A DNA stretch of 64,000 bases, from positions 19,056,001-19,120,000 of the forward strand of contig OZ038530.1 of assembly GCA_964036665.1 (NCBI GenBank), written 5' to 3'. The notes beneath the pieces were generated by a model. The model searched no databases. It saw only the letters and a list, made by a program, of their open reading frames with translations, and had not been told where the DNA came from. Position 1 is the stretch's first letter; each line of letters opens with the position of its first letter. The position numbers and the translations under genes are program-made. This DNA comes from Gordius sp. MW1. Lineage: Eukaryota > Nematomorpha > Gordioida > Gordea > Gordiidae. Of this stretch, positions 27,001-39,000 are shown piece after piece.

Positions 27001-30000
27001 TTATGAAATGTGCACAAATAAGGGAATGACTTATGGAATTTTGGTAAATTGAAGTATTTTAAAGCGTAATAAAAGGATATTTTGATCTATTTAAACATTT
27101 GAAACAGCATTTTAAATTATATATCATTTACAAAATTTATATAAAAAAAACTGTGATGATGTGATGTTAATGCAATTTAGTGCCATCGGCATTTTGTAAA
27201 ATATTAACTAAGGAGTAAGGTCTCCTTTTTTAGTTTTAAAAAGGGGGTACACTGCAGAAAGACATGGGAGATAGTTAAATTCAAAATGTTGGATTCAATG
27301 ATACACATTCTACCATATGAAACATTTTACATGAGCAGTCTTTGCATGTAGGCCAATGATATTATTTATTATCAATTCTTTGTAATATTATTCGTTGTAC
27401 GAAAGCGGTAAGGTTGGTGATTTCATCTCAACTTTTTATTTTCCTGTTCATGAACTATATATGCCCGAAATATCGGGTGACATCAACCCCACCGCTTTTA
27501 TGCGACAAATTATATGTAGGAATGTTTTTAGAGTTAAAAGGAGGGCCAGGTACTGGGTAGGCAAGAAATTATATTTTTTGATGCTACTTATTTATATGTG
27601 ATTATTGTGTTTTAATAAATTATTATAATATTTAAGTACTTGGTGGTTTTTAAAGAGATCCATCATAAAATATTTTAAATCCAAACAATGACTGAGTTGT
27701 TGAAACATTAAGGTTGAGTTTGTTTCGAATTTTGTTGATCGGGGACAAAGGTTTGCCAATATGATTTTATCAATTTTAATAGTTAAGTAGGGGAAAGTAA
27801 CCTAGACATTTTAATGTGGTAAATCGATGTTACCTCTCTAACTTTTTGTCTTTTAATATATAAAATTTTAAACTCTCATTATTTTTTATGTTTTTACATA
27901 ATTATATTATAGACGGACCAAGATTCAACGAAGCAGTGCAAAGATTTAGTTGCATTTATTTACGATTTTCTCCACAAATCTCCGGTAGGACAATACGGGG
28001 CTCGGTTGAGGTTACTGAACAACGTATGCAATTATCAGAAATCAATTAGTAAGAAAATAAATACCGGCTCCTTAATTCAATATATTTTGGCGTGAACTTA
28101 TTTATTTAAAATTAAAAAAGCATGATCTTACTCTTTTTTTGTTTTTTGATTTTATAGAAGGTCATTCAGAAATTATCGATACTGTGTTCTCTGTGCTTCA
28201 ATACTGCACAACTTTTGAATATACGATCGACAATTACATCAAAAATGTGCAACTCCAATATACTCAAGATTTGAAAGTATTTAACATTTATTAAGGGTTG
28301 CGTAAAATAGCGTATTTTTGTTTAGGAACTCATCAAAAAATATAAATCAAGATTGAAAACCATCGAATATCATACTCTGATCAAGACATTTCAAGCCAAA
28401 CTCAATAAATTACAGACTTCGTTTCAAGTTTGCAAATTAGCTATATATTTTAATTCTTTATTTAGTTAATTTCATTTGAGGTATAAACATTAAAAAAGCT
28501 AATAATTTAAAATCGCATAGATATCAAATTTGAAAACTTATATAAGGAATATATGTATGTAATAGCTTCATATTCTGCAGATATCATTATCTCGAATTTT
28601 TAACGAATAACTCATTTCATTTGTTTAACTTGAGGTTTTTTTTATTATATTCATATTATATATTGACAAAAGTATAGTCTATATAATTTACACTAACTTA
28701 CTGGCATATCTTTTTTGTTTTAAGGTGTATAATAAAACTTTTGTTTGTATTTTATGTTTACAATAGGGAATTTTGCTGAAGAATGCTAGCGAAGTTATAG
28801 AGACGCAAAAAGCTTCAATTTTGAATCCCCAGAGCCCTGGTCAACCTTCAAACCAACTAAGCTCCTTAGAATTCTTAGAAGAACTAGTGTCTCAACCATT
28901 AATAGAATTTGGCAAAAATGCTGTAACGGCTCGATGCAAACTGTTGGCGAAAGCCTTCACCAATCATATAGGACCCAAGACCAGGATTCCAAATTTGAAT
29001 CTTTTTTTGGTCCAAATGACGGGTAAAATTACGCTATAAATATATAATTTTGCGAATCTTTTTGTTCATTAGGTGACGTTAGAAATTTGGGAGAAGTTAT
29101 TGGTAAGAGGGTTGTTTTTGCCGAAGAAAAAGAACTTTCATACGACGTACACCATAAAACCAAAATGTTTGCCGATCTCTACAAAGCATTTTATCTATCG
29201 GGTATTACAATGTTGTCTCTTATTTTTGTCAATTTCAGTAACGGGCTTCTAGAAGTTATCAATTTTGTTTTTAATAATATCATTTTATTAACCTTAAAAC
29301 TCGCTGGGCTCATCACATATACAAGTATTTGGTTGATAGTAGTGTTGTAAAAAGACCTGGGTTCTGTTTAGACCAGGGATAGGCAACGCGGCGCCCGCGA
29401 TCGATTTTTAATGCGCCCTCGCTGAACTAATGTAAATGTATGATATGAGCGTATCTAATAACACACACGTGTTTTTTGTTCGTGTGTGATCGTATTTCGA
29501 ATAGACCACGCGTAGACCGTGCATTTAAAACTGCCAAGTAATCCGAAATAATTTTTTTCTTTCAAAACTCTTCATGGATATATGTAAAAGAAAAAGAACA
29601 TATTATTTTAACGATGAATGGGAACATCAATATTGTTTCGCTGATTACAAAGGGAAGTGTATTTGTTTGTTGTGTAATAATAGTGTTGCGATTCCCAAGA
29701 AAAGTAATATTGAACGACATTTCATGACCGTTCATACAAATTTTGATAGTGATTATCCAATAAACTCTGAAATTAGAAGAAAAAAAATTATTTCTTTAAA
29801 ATCTTCAAGAACTAACCAACAAAGTTTTTTTACTAAACCAATGCAACAACATAAAGCAGCAACGATCGCGTCATATAAAATATCCCATTTGCTAGCTAAG
29901 AATAAAAAACCATTTACAGATGGAGAATTAGTGAAAGAAGCCATGTTAGAAGCTGCGGATTCACTTTTTGAAGAATTTAAAAATAAAAAGGAAATAGTTT

Positions 30001-33000
30001 CAGCTATAAACACGTTGCAATTATCAGCACGAACTGTTACTAGAAGAATTGAAGTAATTACGGAGAATTTGGAGGCAGAATTAGCAAGTGATATGGAAAA
30101 TTGTAATTTCTTTTCGCTACAGATGGATGAATCGACAGACGTGACAAATATATCACAATTAGCAATTTGCGTGAAGATGGTATTCTCTGATTTTACGACA
30201 AAAGAAGAATTCCTTAAAGTTCTGCCATTAAAGGGAAGCACCAGAGGAGAAGATATCTTTTCTACTTTTAAAAAGTATATAACAGATGTAAAATTACCTG
30301 TACAAAAGTTATCGTCAATTACAACAGACGGGGCACCAGCGATGACTGGTAACAAAAAAGGATTTATTGCCTTATGTAGACAGGATTCCTTATTCCCGAA
30401 ATTTATTTCTTACCATTGCCTCATACATCAGGAAATGTTATGCGCAAAAACAATCGGTTTTCAACACGTATTTACGATAGAAAAATTATTAATTTCATAA
30501 GATCGGGAGCTATGCAACACAGATTGTTTAAATTACTTTTAGAAGATGAGGACGTTCAGTTCACAGATCTTCTTTTACATACTGAAGTGAGGTGGCTGAG
30601 TAGAGGTAAAATATTTGAGCGGTTTATCATGCTTTTGCCACAAATAAAGGAATTTATTGCATCAAGAGGCGAATTTTACGAGCAATTAGAAAATAAGGAT
30701 TGGCTAATCGACCTCGGATTTCTGACAGATATAACGGCAAAGTTGAATGAATTAAATTTAAAAATACAAGGGAAAAATCAGCATATCGCTGACATGATTA
30801 GTGCAGTAAATGCATTCAAATGCAAGTTAGTGTTGTTGAAATCCCATCTATTGAAAAAATCATTATCACATTTCCCAAATATAAAATCTACTGTTGAGAG
30901 TTTAAATTTGAATAATGAAAATTTTACTGCTACATCATATTTAGAAATTATAGATAAGCTAATAGAAGAGTTTTCTTCTAGATTTGAAGATTTTGCAGCA
31001 TTAGAACTAGAGATGCACCGATACCACTATTTTTGCCGATACCGATACCAGCCGATATTTAAGATTTTTTTGCTGATACCGATACCATGCCGATACTTAT
31101 AATAAAAAAAATGTTTATACTACGAAATTCGACTGGATGTCTAGTTTTTAAATGTTTCCTTAAATTTGAAGTATTAAAGGAATGTTTGTCTTTGCCCCCA
31201 CGACTTATTTTAGCTTTGCATAATTCACAGATTACAATTTTTTCTTCTGCTGACACAACAAAATAACTCCATAGTGTATCTAAAGAATCCATCTAAGGCT
31301 TAATATATAATAATTTTAAAAAAAACACTATTTACTTAAAAGCGCAGTTGTTCGGAACAGATGGTCAATGAGTTTATTATACTTCATATAGAAATATTTA
31401 TAGGCAATCAAATGAAACAATTTTTAAAAAATTTAAAAAGTCCTCTATTTTTTAATGGTAGGAGATACTATAAATATTATTGAGTTTCATATTGAAAAAG
31501 GTATCGGCTTGGTAATTGCCAATACTAGCAAAGTATCGGCCGATACTTTTGGCAAGGTATCGGCGCCGATACCATGCCGATACTTGGTATCGGTGCATCT
31601 CTAATTAGAACCCGTTCTAAGATTTTTTATAAATCCATTCAATGTTACTGAAGATGATGTCCTTGAAATAGTTTCAGTGTATTTCGAGCTTCATAATATC
31701 GAAGACCTAGAATTAGAAATAATAAACTTGCAAAGTGATATTATTTTAAAAGCGCATAGTAATGATAAAACGTTTTGGAACTTAGTCGATGAAAATAAGT
31801 ATCCTATTTTAAAGAAATGTGCGCTAAAAATTTATTCATATTGTGCAACAACATACAATTGCGAGTCTTTCTTCTCAAATATGAAATATTTGAAATCAAA
31901 ATACCGAACAAAGCTTACTGACTCACATTTAGATAATTGTTTAAGGACCGGGAACTCTAAATATATCCCCAATTATAAGAAATTAGCTGAAAATATGGAC
32001 ACCCAAGTTTCACACTGAATTATATGTAACATTATGTATCATTATGTATGACACCAACAAAATAAAGTTACAAAAAATCTGTTTTTTAAATGCCTATTTA
32101 TACCTGTTGATCATTTGTAAAATATGCGCCCTCGGTAATTTTCAAATTTAGTATTGCGCCCTTAAGGACAAACAGGTTGCCGACCCCTGGTTTAGACTAT
32201 GAATAACGGCCTACATGACCATAACAGACCAAAATCATCAGGTCTCTTTTTCAAATTTCGTCTAAGCCTAGGGGTCGGCTAAGAAAATCAGACCAAAAAC
32301 CTTTGGTTTATTGCTGTTTAGTCAATTGACCTTAAAAGTCGACTTAGCAACCATGTCTTTTTACAACACTAGTAAAATATTTTTTAATCCGAAAATAAGT
32401 ATGTAACTTTATTGCGAAAATTTGTATACTCCATCTTCAGGAATGTCTTATCGGAAGGGATTATCGCTGTGTAACAAAAATCCCACCAATTTTACCCGAC
32501 CGAATTTCGAAGTTTTTATGAACGTCGAACAAGCCCTATCTACCCAAGTTGTAGAATCGAGCGATTTGTGTGGAGGCAATGAAGGACTGCATCCTTTAAC
32601 CACTAGTAGCGATCATTATTACTACCAAGGTCTCTCGGGTTTGCTCAAGTTTCACGAACACTTTTCAAAATCACATACTCAGGTAGTGTATTTTCAAATG
32701 ATTAAAATGTACGATATTTCAAATCTTAGATTCTTTATCAATCAACTGTATTAAGTTGTTAGTTTAAAGTAGGAATGAACAGTTTTAAATTCCCATTATA
32801 TATTTTTTATTGAAAGGTTTGAGCACTTCCCACTTTGACTTTTTTTTCGTTAATTTTTTTTATGTGATTGTAATAATATAATGCTTTCTCCTCAAGACAT
32901 ATTTTTACATTGTTTAAGTTGCTATTTTTATGATTAAATGACTAAGGTCCAGTTACTATCTAAATCATGGTATCAAATTTTATAGTTTTTTTTCCAAATA

Positions 33001-36000
33001 ACTCTAAAGAGTTCTAATTGTAATTAACAGTACTATATCTCCTTTTATTCTCATTTGTTCCCCCCCCCCTCCGGCTCATACTTTTATAAAGTTAACCCAT
33101 ATTTTTATAAAATTATTAATTGTTTTACCTGTATTAATCCGCTCATCTACTTTTTTTGGTCTTTTTAAGTAATGCATCAGACGTTTGCAAGAACTCTGGG
33201 AAGTTTATTCATTAAAAAACGAAAATATAATTTTATTCATTTTATTTTTAATTATTTTATGGATTCATTCGTTTACATGGCAGAACATTAACGTGGATCA
33301 TTTGACTAGAAGTCACGGTATAATTGATTATCTCTTTTTCGCTGCGAACCAACAAAGAAATCTCATAGCTAAAACGTTTAAACCCCTGAACGACCTGTCT
33401 TCCATGCTTAAATGCCTCAAGGATTTGCACATTCCTACCCTCGATTTGGCTCGCAGGGTCGAGCTTGTGGACACTAACGTACATATAAAATATAATTCGA
33501 ATTTTTTTGCAATTTTACAAGTTGTGTTGGACATGTTTTTGTAAATAGGGCTGGGTTTTGTTTGGTCGGCCTTTGGTATTAGTCGACTAAATATTAACAG
33601 ACCAAATGTTTATTAAGAAATGCAGTCAAAAAAATCTTTTGTCTGTTTATGTCTAGTTGACTAAGACAAAACCCAGCCCTTTTTAAAACACTAGTTGGAC
33701 ACCACAGGGGAGCTTGATTTTCTTTGACAGACCTTTTTGCTTTTACTTTTCGTGTTTTTAAATGTATTTTATTTCTTTTTATTGAAATTTTTTTCATTTG
33801 TTTTCTATTAAACATTAAATTTTCTTTTATTCCTCTTTATAGGTGAAATTGAGTAAATCTCTTACGAACGTAGCTTTTATTCTGGGACGGACCCTTGCCT
33901 TATCGCGTTCAATCGACGCTAACATATGCACCGAACGTCTAAAACATCATTTAAAAGTTTTAACCGATTTTAATACACGCGTCAGCGAGCAACTTTGTAT
34001 GAATAAACGCTTGTCCGACTTGATAAAAACCGACTCGAACCTCCTTGACTCTACTAAAACCCGCCTCGAAATTCTGCCTTTGTGCTCACAAACCCAATAC
34101 ACGACACTTGAAACGTGCTTCCAGTATTTTCAAAACGAATTGTTACCATTTATGACCGAATTATCTGCCACGATCGAGGGTTCTTTGTTTGGCCAGGACG
34201 CCTCGGGCGAAATAAACGGTGATGGGCCCATAGCTACGGCTATACATTCTTGCACGGCTCGGCTAAGATCATTAATTCTCGAATCAAATTTAGCCTTTGC
34301 ACCTTCTCAAAAAAACGAAATTAAAAATGAAATTTTCAACAAAACTCCAGATTATCCTGTAGTAGAGCACGTAACTAGCGTTATTAAGAAGATTGTTAAA
34401 TTTTTGGAATTGCCAGATGTGGGAATCACGTTAAAACTATACGACGGAGACGGTAAAATGATTATATGATTTGGCTTAAAATTTATTTTTTCCCTTTAGA
34501 TTATTATCAGCAATTAACCCGTTTTCAGTCTATTCCATTCGCCGAGAACCTCTTTCAAAAACTATTGTTAATCGCAAATCCTACACAGGTTTTTTAGAAA
34601 ATAGATTTTTAAATCTTATTTATGCTTTCAAAATCACTTTAGATATCGAAGAGTTTGTCAAATGTCTTTGAAGAAATGTACGACACTCAATCAAGGCTAT
34701 TTACAAACCCAGAATCAATGACATTACTTACCCAAATGATTGAAGTTTATTGCAAAACGTTAGGATACCTCCTAGAGCAATACCTCGGTTTTCATGTGTC
34801 CTTGTGTCAATTGCTTTGTTACAGCACCGAGTTATTCAATAACTATGTCACCAAAGTAACTGTTCATATAAATTCGGAGATTTATATATAATATTTTAGT
34901 TCAATTTGGTTTGCGATTACAAAAAAAATAAGTAAAATATGTTTTAATATCGTCATTTTGTAACTAGCTCTCTAAGCTTTATTAATTGCTATTTTATAAC
35001 AAAAGCTACTTCTAAATTTATTTGTACTCATATACCTATTAGCTTAGTAGCTCTTAATGAGTAACATTAATATGAATAATTAAAAAGCTTCTAAAACATC
35101 AAAAAGTTAAAGAAGTATTTCTATAATGTTGTAAAAAATTTAAAATAAACTTTTCTCTACAGGGTTTGGGATGCCAGCTAAAATCTAAAAATTCGTCCAA
35201 AGGCGACCAAAACGAAAATTTAAAGCCTAGTGACACGACGGAATACAACGACGCGGAGAATTGTGGCATGGGTGAGGGTCAGGGAATCAAAAATGTCAGT
35301 GATCAAATTGAAAATATGGATCAAGTATATGAATTTATTTTACCCCAAATTTTTCCATTTTTTATATAAAAGACACTTTATAATTAATTATTATATATCT
35401 GATTGTAATTAGTGTAAAAATACTACAGTTATGATATAAGTATATAAAAGGAGCGTTTTATATGTAATATGTGTTTCTCTTTCTCTTTTAAAAAATGCCA
35501 AGGATCTGAAAAAGATTTAAAATTGAATGTTGGAATTAAAATAGCTATTAACCATTTTAAATAAAAATGCGGGGATATTTAAAGAGAGGGGGATTAAAAA
35601 GCCAGCTCCATATTTCTGTAAGAGCCTGAGCAGGAGGATATTGGATAAAAATACTTGAATCCAAGAGGGCCTTGTTTTTTTATTTTCGCCAATTGTCATA
35701 AAGTCGCAAGTCGATGCATATAAACATTTCCGATTTTTATTGAATGTTATTGTAGATAGAAGATTCAAAGCCTCAAGGTATGGACGATGAAATGAACACG
35801 GCAGATGGGAATTCCTCCAAACCCGACAATCCAGGGGATAATGACAAGAACGAGGCAGATTTCAATGAAGACGCTATAGAATTGCCCGAAGATGACGCCG
35901 ATTTTAAAGGTTAAATTTAAACAGTGTTTTTCAAATTTTATTCATTTATTCATTTATTCAAAATGGTATTTATGTTTAAGTTATAAGTGTAGTCTTAGGT

Positions 36001-39000
36001 TTTTCTAGAGCTTGCTATGAAGAATTATAAAATTATTATAAGAAATTTAGCTGTTGGCTATGATTTTTTTGTCCTTGCATTTTAAAAATAGTTTGTAACG
36101 CGATTATTAACTTCGATTCAACATTTTTACTATTATATTTGACAATCCATTTTTTATTGTTTTTTACACTCTTTCACAAAAGTTTTTACAAAGTATATTA
36201 TTATCTAATTATAGACGATGGCAACTTTGACTACGAAAAGAACTATTCCTGTGACCGAGGTATTTCTAAATTTTAATTACGTTTTCTCAAGTTTGCTTTA
36301 TTCCTCAATTGATTTCCTGGTCTAAACACAACATCATGGGCGTAGCCAGGGGGGGCAGGGGGGGGGGGGGGGGGGGTGGCTGCCCCCCCCCTAAATGGCG
36401 AAAAAAAAATTTCAATGCAAAAACCCTTAAAAATTAAAAAAAATTACGTTTTGCCCCCCCCCCTAATCCAAAACCTGGCTACGCCCATGCATAACATTGA
36501 TTGAATAATTATGGCCTAGTTTCTAAAAATATTTATACGTTACACTCTATGTTTAAAAGGCTCTTGTAACATATTCACCAATATATCTTATTAAAAAGGA
36601 GTGCTTTATAATAATATATAAAATCCTGATGTATTATTTAACACACCCTGAACTCTTTCGTTAGAAGGCTCGCTTTGTTTTTCTAATATATCGCATAAAT
36701 AAGGATTTATCACGCTATTTTTAGGACAACACTAATATATATTTTTGAAAACGATGATGGATAGCTCAGTTTTAATATAAACTTTACAAGATCTTTTTCA
36801 TACTCGACTACCGATACAGATGAAACGGAGAATAATGGGATGGATGAATTGCAAAACGCGTTCGATCAAAAAGAATACGATGGGTCCCTGGACCAGCAAG
36901 AAATTTCGGACAACGAAGATTTTCTAAACAATCTGGACAAAGACCTTAATAAGGAAGGGCCTGAAAAAATTAAAGATGATTCTAGCCAAATGGATGATAA
37001 TTCAGCTAAGGAAGAGCCATTAAATCAATCTAAGCAAATTCCCATTTCATCGACTGCTGGTCAAAATAGTTCGGGGACCGACCAACAATCTGTAGAAGGT
37101 GTCAATGAAGAGTTAAGTGGACAAAGTGAAAAGCAGCAACCTATGGATGGAGCTCGAGTAATTTAATGTTGACACAATTTTTGTAACGATAAGTTGGAAA
37201 ATGCTAAGTTATCGTTTTGAATTATCGATCGGTCGTATTTAAAGCCCCCTCTATCGTGAAGATTTGTTATCATGGGCGTAGCCGGGGGCGGGCAAGGAGG
37301 GGCAGCTGCCCCCCTCTAAATCCAAAAATTTATTAGGATTATGGCTAAAATTTCAAAAAATGATTGATTTGCCTCCCAAAATTATTAATGTCCCCCTCTA
37401 ACCCCAATGCTGGCTACGCCTATGTTTGTTATCCATCTCTTTTTATATTTGTAATTGTGTTTGGACAATTATTCTATATAGATCCAAATAACGATAGATA
37501 TTTCAGTGTCAATTATTTGTAGATTAGCCTGCTAATTTAAATTATGCTTATAAACGCCACCACCTGATTATTGCAAATTAGACCATGGATCTTTATTTTT
37601 TGTTTCGAATTTTAGCAAAAGTCGCAAGGTGAATCTTCTTTGGGACGTAAAGATGATATTGAATTTGAAGCCGATGATGGTTTGAATGGTGACAGCGATC
37701 AAGTAATGGACCCAAATAAGTTGGATGAGGTAATTTATCCAGTTTTAATTTAAGTTTCTTCCGATAATAAGAAAATTTTTTAGATAAATTTTGTTAAATA
37801 AAATCTTATACACGTGTTTAGTTGCGCTCTCGCTAATTTATTTTATGTTGTTTGCCATAGATTATCTATTTGGCTTTTTAGGCACTAAAATTCGTATTTT
37901 AAAAGCTGAAATTTAAGAGTTTCTTTAAAATTTGGAGTAAAATACAACTTTGAACAAAAAATTAAACGCATCCTCCGACTATTACCTATCGTTGCCGATG
38001 TTGTTGTCTGTGATCTTGTAGTTTTTAGATTAAATATCGTATTTAATTTCAGCCTTCCCTCGACGACTTGAACACTGATTCTGAATTGCGAGAATCAAAC
38101 CAGGCGGAAGATTTAGGGCGAGCCCAAGAATCCGAGCCCCTAAACGATGAAGGAACCGGCGAAAAAATGGATAATTTACCGTTGGAAAACGCTGAACTCG
38201 ACGAAATGTTCAATGACAAAGGCGACATTGAGTTCGAAGAATCAGCAGAAATCGTAGAAGACTCAATGACCGGGGAGGAGCTAGAAGAAAAAGGAGACAT
38301 TAATAATGGAAAGGAGGATGAATTATTACCACAAAAAGATCAAAACGATGCCCACAATAGCCCTCCTCCAACGCAAGAAAGGTTGGGGAACGAGGTTCAA
38401 CAGTTTAATTCGTTGAATATTGATGATGAGGAAAGTGCAGGCGGGGGAGCGTCTAAGCAGAATGATGATGAAAAAGGCCAAGGATCTAAATCGTTAAATA
38501 ACGAAGGGCAGGATATGGGTGAAGGGGCTACGCCTAAAGCGAACCAAGGGAAAGGAGGTTCTAAGTCGAATGGTAAAATTCCCATTGATGAATCCAATGG
38601 CGATGAAACTAGGATGGAAAAAGATAGTGCTCGGCTTGAAGAATCGAAGGTTTGTATTATATTTGATAAAGAAATTATTAAAAATAAGTTTTTTATTAGT
38701 TTTAAATACATATTTTGGGGAGGTGAAATAAATTAGTAAAAAATGTTAAGTGTTGTATTGTAATTATATGGAAAAGATTTAGACAATGCGTTTTAACATT
38801 TTGCATATTGTATTTATTTACTATAAAGCGATTGTATGCTATAATTTTGCGAAACAAATATAGGGGGGAACCTGGAGTTTTTGAAGTTCTAAAACGGCTT
38901 TAAATAAGGAAGTGCCTGTATATAAGTTAAGTAGAATATAAACTAGAATATTTGTGTTATTATGGTTTGCTGATAATAACATATAATGTAAATAATATGA

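Larger units (their letters stand above)
29574..32018 (+). pseudogene. hAT transposase pseudogene, ZBED5/GTF2IRD2-like
   Basis: The first part (29574 to about 30480) has a zinc finger CICLLC...IERHFMTVH at residues about 29-53, then the hAT core with MDESTDVTNISQLAI and TTDGAPAMTGNKKG (catalytic-type Asp residues) and YHCLIHQE. Near 30475-30483, in an A-run, the frame shifts by one; the second part (to about 30999) continues with RKIINFIRSGAMQHR and TEVRWLSRGK. A 596-bp insertion then splits the gene. The third part, from 31612 to 32018, holds the C-terminal dimerisation region YCATTYNCESFFSNMK. Frameshift plus insertion make it non-functional. It resembles domesticated ZBED5/EPM2AIP1-type proteins of vertebrates, but the element ends show it is a transposon copy. 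Confidence 0.9.
29374..32189 (+). mobile_element. hAT transposon (ZBED5-like type), inactive, 2,816 bp including insert
   Basis: Inverted ends CAGGGATAGGCAAC and GTTGCCGACCCCTG, with the perfect 8-bp duplication GTTTAGAC (29366-29373, 32190-32197) that fits the hAT pattern nTnnnnAn. It carries a broken transposase and a 596-bp secondary insertion (31008-31603). A GCGCCC/GGGCGC motif just inside each end supports the assignment. Confidence 0.92.
29340..32371. mobile_element. Family A MITE split by a hAT transposon
   Basis: Its left part, 29340-29373, starts TAGTGTTGTAAAAAGACCTG. Its right part, 32190-32371, ends TGTCTTTTTACAACACTA. Removing the insert and one duplication leaves an ordinary family A element of about 208 bp. 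It lies in the 3.2 kb midasin intron 29202-32440. Confidence 0.82.
9075..34855 (+). other. MDN1: Midasin segment: linker, ~1,980 residues in 27 exons
   Basis: Exons 9075-9619, 9907-10034, 10297-10395, 11209-11362, 11479-11651, 12081-12301, 19459-19655, 20066-20423, 20943-21191, 21742-22020, 23148-23219, 23314-23507, 24122-24380, 24912-25176, 25860-26209, 26672-26869, 27413-27523, 27913-28048, 28158-28276, 28326-28427, 28767-29022, 29073-29201, 32441-32682, 33284-33478, 33843-34452, 34500-34588 and 34643-34855. The protein is helical and poorly conserved, as expected for the linker between the ATPase ring and the acidic arm. The model rests on unbroken frame and phase more than on motifs. The exon ending near 27523 uses a weak donor (GTTTTT), because the stronger GTAGGA at 27516 would break the phase of the next exon. 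Confidence 0.8.

Noticed and set aside
29574-32018. Domesticated host gene of the ZBED5 type
   Set aside because: It has a frameshift, a disrupting insertion, intact terminal repeats and a target duplication, so it is a dead transposon copy.
33181-33200. A tiny extra midasin exon after CATCAG
   Set aside because: No donor gives the phase needed for the exon at 33284, while joining 32682 directly to 33284 keeps the frame.
38049-38300. Ser-rich minus-strand frames over the acidic arm
   Set aside because: They are antisense shadows of Asp/Glu/Asn codons in midasin; 38397-38711 and 39232-39420 likewise.
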